Below are positions 20,727-24,541 of a DNA stretch of 24,541 nucleotides, in pieces. Source of the stretch: JBBAAW01 sp041658075 (GTDB taxonomy: Bacteria; Patescibacteriota; WWE3; UBA101185; UBA10185). The stretch is from assembly GCA_041658075.1 (NCBI GenBank), contig JBBAAW010000013.1:1-24541 (forward strand). Direction: 5' to 3'. Numbering within the stretch: the first letter of the stretch is position 1; each line of letters opens with the position of its first letter. The notes under the pieces were generated by a model. It worked only from the letters and a program-made list of their open reading frames with translations. It did no database searches and had not been told where the DNA came from. The translations under genes were made by a program, and so were the position numbers.

Positions 20727-21359
20727 TTAAATCTCCTTCATTCCTTTATAAATCCAAACTTTTATACCAATTTTTCCAAAAAGCATGAGGCAGTCAACTT
20801 TAGCAAAATCGATATCCGCTCTTAATGTTTGCGACGGAATAGAACCTTGAGACAAGGTTTCCGTTCTGGCAATAGTGTGTCCACCGCCTATAAGTCCGGC
20901 AAGCTTAACCTTTATACCCTTTGCGCCCCTCTCCATGGCAGAATTTATGACACCATTCATCACGCGTTTATAAGGCATCCTTCTTTTTAGCTGTCGCGAT
21001 ATAAAATCCGCCACTAACTGCGCATCCGTTTCTGCGTTTTTAACTTCTTCCACAGTTAAACTGGTTTTAGAATTGGTAATCTTTTTTAACTCTTCTTTAA
21101 CCTCGTCAATCCCCGCTCCTCCCCGTCCTATAACCACACCAGGCTTTGACACTTTTACAAAAACACTTACATCATTTAAAGATCTTTCAATTTCCACACT
21201 TTTTACCCCTGCCGACTCAAATCGTTTAGTTAAGAATTTTCTGATTTTTTGATCCTCAAGCAAAGCTCCTGCCACAGATTTTTTACTAAGATACCACCTG
21301 GAAACCCAATCTTTAGTTATTCCAATTCTAAACCCGTTAGGGTTGATTTTATTCCCCAT
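20727..21359 (-). CDS. rpsC: Small-subunit ribosomal protein uS3
   Basis: S3 (210 residues) lines the mRNA entry channel. MGNKINPNGFRIGITKDWVS opens it. The KH domain has the GRGG loop at residues 78-81 (VVIGRGGAGIDEVK), and the C-terminal domain shows RRMPYKRVMNGVINSAMERG and GLIGGGHTIARTE. It ends soon after VWIYKGM, without the longer tail of many bacteria. Confidence 0.98.
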   Translation of the reverse strand: MGNKINPNGFRIGITKDWVSRWYLSKKSVAGALLEDQKIRKFLTKRFESAGVKSVEIERSLNDVSVFVKVSKPGVVIGRGGAGIDEVKEELKKITNSKTSLTVEEVKNAETDAQLVADFISRQLKRRMPYKRVMNGVINSAMERGAKGIKVKLAGLIGGGHTIARTETLSQGSIPSQTLRADIDFAKVDCLMLFGKIGIKVWIYKGMKEI

Positions 21360-21704
21360 TTACTTACCTTCCTTGCTGTTCACTACCACTGTAATATGGG
21401 AACTTCTTTTTAAAATCTTGCTATAGTGCGACCTTGAACCGGGTCGACCCCTTTTGGCAGTTGGCGCCGTGTCAGCTACTGCCTTTTCCACATATAAGTT
21501 GTTGTCAGCATTTTTTTGCTTGGCATTAGCAACGGCAGAATTAAGTGTTTTTAAAATCATTTTTGATGCTTTGGTGGGATCAAAAGTCAAAAAGTTTACC
21601 GCGTCAACCACCTTTTTACCCCGCACCATATTTAACACTGGCATAACCTTTTTGGGCGAAATCTTGGCGTATTTATAAACTGATCTAGCGTAGCTACTTT
21701 GCAC
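21360..21704 (-). CDS. rplV: Large-subunit ribosomal protein uL22, GTG start
   Basis: L22 (114 residues) lines the exit tunnel. ARSVYKYAKISPKKVMPVLN, LTFDPTKASKMILKTLNSAV and the terminal KRSSHITVVV are characteristic. The start codon is GTG (21704-21702), inside the end of S19, preceded by AAGGA. The tunnel-tip hairpin region AKRGRPGSRSHYSK is of normal length. Confidence 0.97.
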   Translation of the reverse strand: MQSSYARSVYKYAKISPKKVMPVLNMVRGKKVVDAVNFLTFDPTKASKMILKTLNSAVANAKQKNADNNLYVEKAVADTAPTAKRGRPGSRSHYSKILKRSSHITVVVNSKEGK

Positions 21705-21978
21705 TGGAATCCTTTCCTTTCTTTGACGAATGACCTGGAAATCTTCTGGTAAAAGAAAATTCTCCTAATTTATGACCCACCATAGACTCGCTACAAAAAA
21801 CTGGCAAAAAAAGCTTGCCGTTATGAACATCAAAAGTCATACCTACCATTTCCGGGGTAATAGTGCTTCTCCTGGCCCAGGTTTTTATGGACTTCTTATC
21901 CCCGGCGTTAAGCGCTTTTTGAACTTTTAGCATTAATTTTGGATCTATGTAAGGACCCTTTTTTAGTGATCTTGTCAT
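21694..21978 (-). CDS. rpsS: Small-subunit ribosomal protein uS19
   Basis: S19 (94 residues) forms a complex with S13 in the 30S head. MTRSLKKGPYIDPKLMLKVQ, KTWARRSTITPEMVGMTFDV and KLGEFSFTRRFPGHS are all typical. It overlaps the L2 stop as ATGA and the L22 start by 11 nt. Confidence 0.98.
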   Translation of the reverse strand: MTRSLKKGPYIDPKLMLKVQKALNAGDKKSIKTWARRSTITPEMVGMTFDVHNGKLFLPVFCSESMVGHKLGEFSFTRRFPGHSSKKGKDSSAK

Positions 21979-22811
21979 GTCTTTTTAGTCGACTTTCTTG
22001 GACTTACCATATATTTTTGCCCAATTTTTCTACTTCTAGTTTTTTTACCTCTAGTCTTCCAACCCCACGGAGAGACTGGTGAGGGACGACCTATGCCTTT
22101 ATCTCTATAAGAGCCTCCATGTGGGTGATCAGTGGGATTGGCAATAGCCACACCTCTTATATGAGGCCTGGCACCCAAGTGCCTAGCAATACCAGCTTTA
22201 CCCAAAACTCTATTTCTATGATCGGAATTAGACAAAACGCCCGCAGTTGCCAAACAATCCTGCATAAACTTTTTGACTTCCCCGCTTGGGAGTTTAATAT
22301 TAACATAGTTTCCTTCTTTTGCCATTATAGTGCCGTATAAACCCGCTCCTCTAATCATTTGTCCTCCTGCTCCTAAATTAATTTCCACATTATGAACCTC
22401 CGTGCTTAAAGGCATATTTTTAAGGGGCATGCAGTTTCCTGGGATCATTTCCAAAACATTTTTGGACGACATAATTTTATCTCCAACTTTTAAACCTTCC
22501 GGCGCGATAATATATCTTTTTTCACCATCGGCATAGTTTAGCAAGGCAATAGCCGGACCCCTATTTGGATCGTATTCGAGTGAAGAAACCGTAGCTGGAA
22601 TATCAAACTTGTTTCTCTTAAAATCTATTATTCGATAAAATTTTTTATGGCCTCTCTGTCTATGTCGCGAAGAAATTCTGCCGTGATTCCTACCGGCCGG
22701 ACCTTTTAGCGCTTTGATTAGAGATTTTTCAGGCCGGCTTTTGGTAGCTGTGCTTACAAGCGTTTTCCTCTCGCGCATTCCACTACTTGTTGGTCTATAG
22801 CTTTTTATCAT
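21975..22811 (-). CDS. rplB: Large-subunit ribosomal protein uL2
   Basis: L2 (278 residues) is essential for subunit joining and peptidyl transfer. HGRISSRHRQRGHKKFYRII, LEYDPNRGPAIALL, GAGLYGTIMAKEGNY and the C-terminal catalytic-region NPTDHPHGGSYRDKGIGRP with PWGWKTRGKKTR are all present. It starts inside the 3' end of L23. Confidence 0.98.
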   Translation of the reverse strand: MIKSYRPTSSGMRERKTLVSTATKSRPEKSLIKALKGPAGRNHGRISSRHRQRGHKKFYRIIDFKRNKFDIPATVSSLEYDPNRGPAIALLNYADGEKRYIIAPEGLKVGDKIMSSKNVLEMIPGNCMPLKNMPLSTEVHNVEINLGAGGQMIRGAGLYGTIMAKEGNYVNIKLPSGEVKKFMQDCLATAGVLSNSDHRNRVLGKAGIARHLGARPHIRGVAIANPTDHPHGGSYRDKGIGRPSPVSPWGWKTRGKKTRSRKIGQKYMVSPRKSTKKT

Positions 22812-23145
22812 TGGACTCCTTTTTCTTTTTATCTTTGTCTTTATCTTCCTCTGTAGCCTTGGCTACAACTATTTTCTGACCTTCCTTTAATTCCACTATA
22901 GCTTTTTTCCACTTGGGCAATCTAATAAATCGATTCGTTTTAGAAAGTCGCCTCTTCTTACCCGGTATAACCATAAGATTTACATTTACTACTTCCACTT
23001 TATAGGTTCTCGCCACCTCAACCGCTACTAATCCCTGCGAAGCGTCATTTTTTACTCTAAAGGTGTATTTATTTTGATCTTCTTTAGCCTTAGTGGTTTT
23101 TTCCGTAGTGATTAACCTTTCTAAAATCTCATTAATTTTTGGCAT
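22795..23145 (-). CDS. rplW: Large-subunit ribosomal protein uL23
   Basis: L23 (116 residues) sits at the tunnel exit and docks SRP and trigger factor. MPKINEILERLITTEKTTK and NKYTFRVKNDASQGLVAVEV are typical, followed by VNVNLMVIPGKKRRLSKTNR. After the fold ends (about residue 95), a tail of alternating Asp/Glu and Lys (EEDKDKDKKKKESNDKK) extends it. I use the ATG at 23145, with GGAG 4 nt upstream inside the end of L4; a frame open to 23181 has no better start. Confidence 0.95.
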   Translation of the reverse strand: MPKINEILERLITTEKTTKAKEDQNKYTFRVKNDASQGLVAVEVARTYKVEVVNVNLMVIPGKKRRLSKTNRFIRLPKWKKAIVELKEGQKIVVAKATEEDKDKDKKKKESNDKKL

Positions 23146-23881
23146 ACTTCTCCATAATCTTATCCAAAGCACTTTTTTCAAAAACTACTTTGTCCGCCCA
23201 TAGAAGTTGATAGGTGCTTAAATTTTTAGAGTCGACAACTTCAATATTTACAAGATTTGATGCACCTTTATGTAAATTTTGATTCTCCTTACCAACCACT
23301 AAAACAAGCTTGCCGACTATATTCCAACCTTTTATCAAAGCTACAACTTCCTTTGTTCTACCTTCATTAATTTTAAATTCCTCTAAAAAGAAGGCTCGTG
23401 ACTTTAAAACCTTGTCTGACAATGCAATAAGAAAGGCTTTTGATTTCATCTTTTTAGGCATTTTAAGGCTCCAATCCCTGGCAACCGGACCATGAGAAAC
23501 TCCTCCGCCTCGCCAAACCGGATTTCTTGTACTACCAACTCTGGCTTTTCCTGTGCCTTTTTGTTTCCATGGCTTTCTTCCCGATCCTGATACATCCCCT
23601 CTCGTCTTTGTTTGAGCGTTGCCTTTTCTTTGATTAAATTGGTAGGTTCTTATGTATTGCGCGGTAAGGGCGGAATTCCGCGGTTCCTTAAAAACACCGG
23701 CATACGAAGCGTCATCCTTAACTTTATTTAACAGACTAGTATCTACTACCTCGATCTTCTCCACCGCGACTTTTTTCTCTACAGCTTTTTTTACGGCTGG
23801 CTTTTTTGCAGGCGTCGATTGTGTACCCACCGGCTTGTTTATCGTGTCGTCTATTAGTTTTTTTTTAACCACCATAGCCAT
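23132..23881 (-). CDS. rplD: Large-subunit ribosomal protein uL4 with Lys/Ala/Pro-rich N-terminal extension
   Basis: This L4 has 249 residues, against about 205 as usual. The core is clear: GNAQTKTRGDVSGSGRKPWK, QKGTGKARVGSTRNPVWRGG, the tunnel loop region and a C-terminal SALDKIMEKYAKN. About 45 residues precede the core and include TPAKKPAVKKAVEKKVAVEK, a histone-H1-like low-complexity run that most bacterial L4 proteins lack. L4 lines the exit tunnel and in gamma-proteobacteria autoregulates the S10 operon through a leader hairpin. A terminator-like hairpin lies just before the L3 gene here. GGAG stands 11 nt before the ATG. Confidence 0.95.
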   Translation of the reverse strand: MAMVVKKKLIDDTINKPVGTQSTPAKKPAVKKAVEKKVAVEKIEVVDTSLLNKVKDDASYAGVFKEPRNSALTAQYIRTYQFNQRKGNAQTKTRGDVSGSGRKPWKQKGTGKARVGSTRNPVWRGGGVSHGPVARDWSLKMPKKMKSKAFLIALSDKVLKSRAFFLEEFKINEGRTKEVVALIKGWNIVGKLVLVVGKENQNLHKGASNLVNIEVVDSKNLSTYQLLWADKVVFEKSALDKIMEKYAKN

Positions 23882-23900
23882 ATATAGTTAAACTCCGTTT

Positions 23901-24335
23901 CTAGATAAACCTCAAATTAACTTTGCCGTTTCTAGCTCCCGGAACAGGTCCGGAAACCATAATTTTTGACGCTTCTTTTTCAATTCCCGCAATCTTTAAA
24001 CCTTTTATAGTGATTTTCTTATTTCCATAATGACCGGCCATTCTTTTACCTTTTCTCACTCTTCCAGGCGTTTGAGACCCAATAGAGCCTGACTGACGAG
24101 GAGAAGTAGATTGACCTCTGGTAGCAGGGCCACCCTTAAAACCGTATCTCTTCATTCCGCCGGCAAACCCTCTTCCTTTAGAAAACCCCCAAAGAACTAC
24201 TGCTTTTCCAATTAAATCATCTTTAATATCTTCCTTAAAAATCTCATCCACAAGAACACAAGTAACAGGCGTTACTTTCCCACCCTCGTTAAATAATTGA
24301 GTCATATTAAGTTTTTTACCTGTTAGCTTTTCCAT
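23901..24335 (-). CDS. rplC: Large-subunit ribosomal protein uL3, internally shortened
   Basis: This L3 has 144 residues from the ATG at 24335, or 146 from 24341, where about 205-210 are usual. The N-terminus MEKLTGKKLNMTQLFNEGGK and VTPVTCVL are normal, and the rest resumes at SKGRGFAGGMKRYGFKGG through GSIGSQTPGRVRKGKRMAGH to VPGARNGKVNLRFI. About 55 residues of the beta-barrel domain between these parts are missing, with no frameshift or stop, so it appears to be a true in-frame deletion. The central extension toward the peptidyl transferase centre is kept. No Shine-Dalgarno is seen; a terminator hairpin and its U-run directly precede the start codons. Confidence 0.93.
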   Translation of the reverse strand: MEKLTGKKLNMTQLFNEGGKVTPVTCVLVDEIFKEDIKDDLIGKAVVLWGFSKGRGFAGGMKRYGFKGGPATRGQSTSPRQSGSIGSQTPGRVRKGKRMAGHYGNKKITIKGLKIAGIEKEASKIMVSGPVPGARNGKVNLRFI

Positions 24336-24341
24336 ATACAT

Positions 24342-24369
24342 AAAAAAAGGGCGCCTTCTGGGCGCCCTT
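24342..24369 (-). terminator. Intrinsic terminator or attenuator between rpsJ and rplC
   Basis: On the minus strand the 9-bp stem AAGGGCGCC/GGCGCCCTT (24369-24361 with 24355-24347), loop CAGAA, runs straight into seven Ts (24348-24342). The next three bases are an ATG of L3 (24341-24339). This is a textbook Rho-independent terminator placed inside the operon, 76 nt after the S10 stop. The gap 24370-24445 shows only weak promoter-like hexamers, so L3 and everything downstream would depend on read-through or antitermination. Confidence 0.85.
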
Positions 24370-24445
24370 AAAAAACCCAGATCAAATCTATTTTATTAGT
24401 TGTGCCTTAATTATCATTGGCTTGGACAGAATACTCACAACAAAA

Positions 24446-24541
24446 CTAAACTTTAATGCTAATTCCAACCCCAGCCGGCAGGCTGAGGTGAGAAAGAGCG
24501 TCAATGGTGGCGGGAGTTGGGTCAACCACTTCCAGCAACCT
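24446..24541 (-). CDS. rpsJ: Small-subunit ribosomal protein uS10, 3' end only
   Basis: The last 31 codons and the TAG stop are inside the window. They read LLEVVDPTPATIDALSHLSL followed by PAGVGISIKV, the standard S10 ending, where bacterial S10 usually has a VDIEIKL terminus. S10 lies in the 30S head and also acts in transcription antitermination with NusB, which may matter for the terminator just downstream. The gene continues past the right edge. Confidence 0.93.
   Translation of the reverse strand, partial: RLLEVVDPTPATIDALSHLSLPAGVGISIKV

Noticed and set aside
1..24541. CRISPR arrays, rRNA, tRNA genes or insertion sequences with transposases
   Set aside because: No regular spaced repeats, no rRNA-like or tRNA-like sequence and no transposase or integrase reading frame were found on either strand.

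Overview
The window looks like part of the chromosome of a Candidate Phyla Radiation (Patescibacteria) bacterium, probably close to Katanobacteria/WWE3 or Microgenomates; that placement is inference. The main support is a very compact ribosomal-protein superoperon lacking L30 between S5 and L15 (a known CPR hallmark) and also L29 between L16 and S17. Genes overlap or abut, the DNA is AT-rich, and many genes have little or no Shine-Dalgarno sequence. UGA acts as a normal stop and RF2 is present, so there is no sign of the UGA recoding seen in some CPR lineages.

Layout. Positions 1-431 (minus) hold the 5' part of prfB (RF2). Positions 432-845 hold no convincing gene, but contain a probable prfB promoter and a strong inverted-repeat structure. 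Positions 846-4985 are an accessory block: two unrecognised minus-strand genes that may form a toxin-antitoxin-like pair, a divergent nucleotidyltransferase-like gene, a PD-(D/E)XK nuclease-like gene, a RecD/Dda-like helicase and an isochorismatase-family hydrolase. Most of these start 6-7 nt after a sigma70-type -10 hexamer, as expected for leaderless mRNAs.

Positions 5041-9120 form a cell-surface module. A CalY/TasA-like secreted protein is followed by a SipW-type signal peptidase, and then by a membrane-anchored two-ring Clp-like AAA+ ATPase with degenerate pore loops and a degenerate first ring. A divergent XRE-family regulator faces the calY-like gene. Their promoters overlap at the -10 elements and lie next to two perfect palindromes, a layout reminiscent of SinR control of tapA-sipW-tasA in Bacillus.

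Positions 9108-9630 are unusual. The 3' end of rpsI (S9) is present twice in direct orientation, about 474 bp apart. The copies flank a small, more GC-rich transcription unit with a consensus promoter, a strong ribosome binding site, a 44-residue single-pass membrane protein and an elaborate hairpin terminator. This resembles a miniature cassette inserted at a gene 3' end.

Positions 9583-24541 (minus) are the superoperon, read from the right: S10 (partial), an intrinsic terminator, L3, L4, L23, L2, S19, L22, S3, L16, S17, L14, L24, L5, S14, S8, L6, L18, S5, L15, SecY, a YbaB/EbfC protein, Adk, Map, IF-1, L36, S13, S11, S4, RpoA, L17, L13, S9. Departures from the norm are an L3 missing about 55 internal residues, an L4 with a histone-H1-like Lys/Ala/Pro N-terminal extension, and a terminator hairpin ending at the L3 start codon. 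Apart from these, the block is conventional translation, transcription and secretion machinery.
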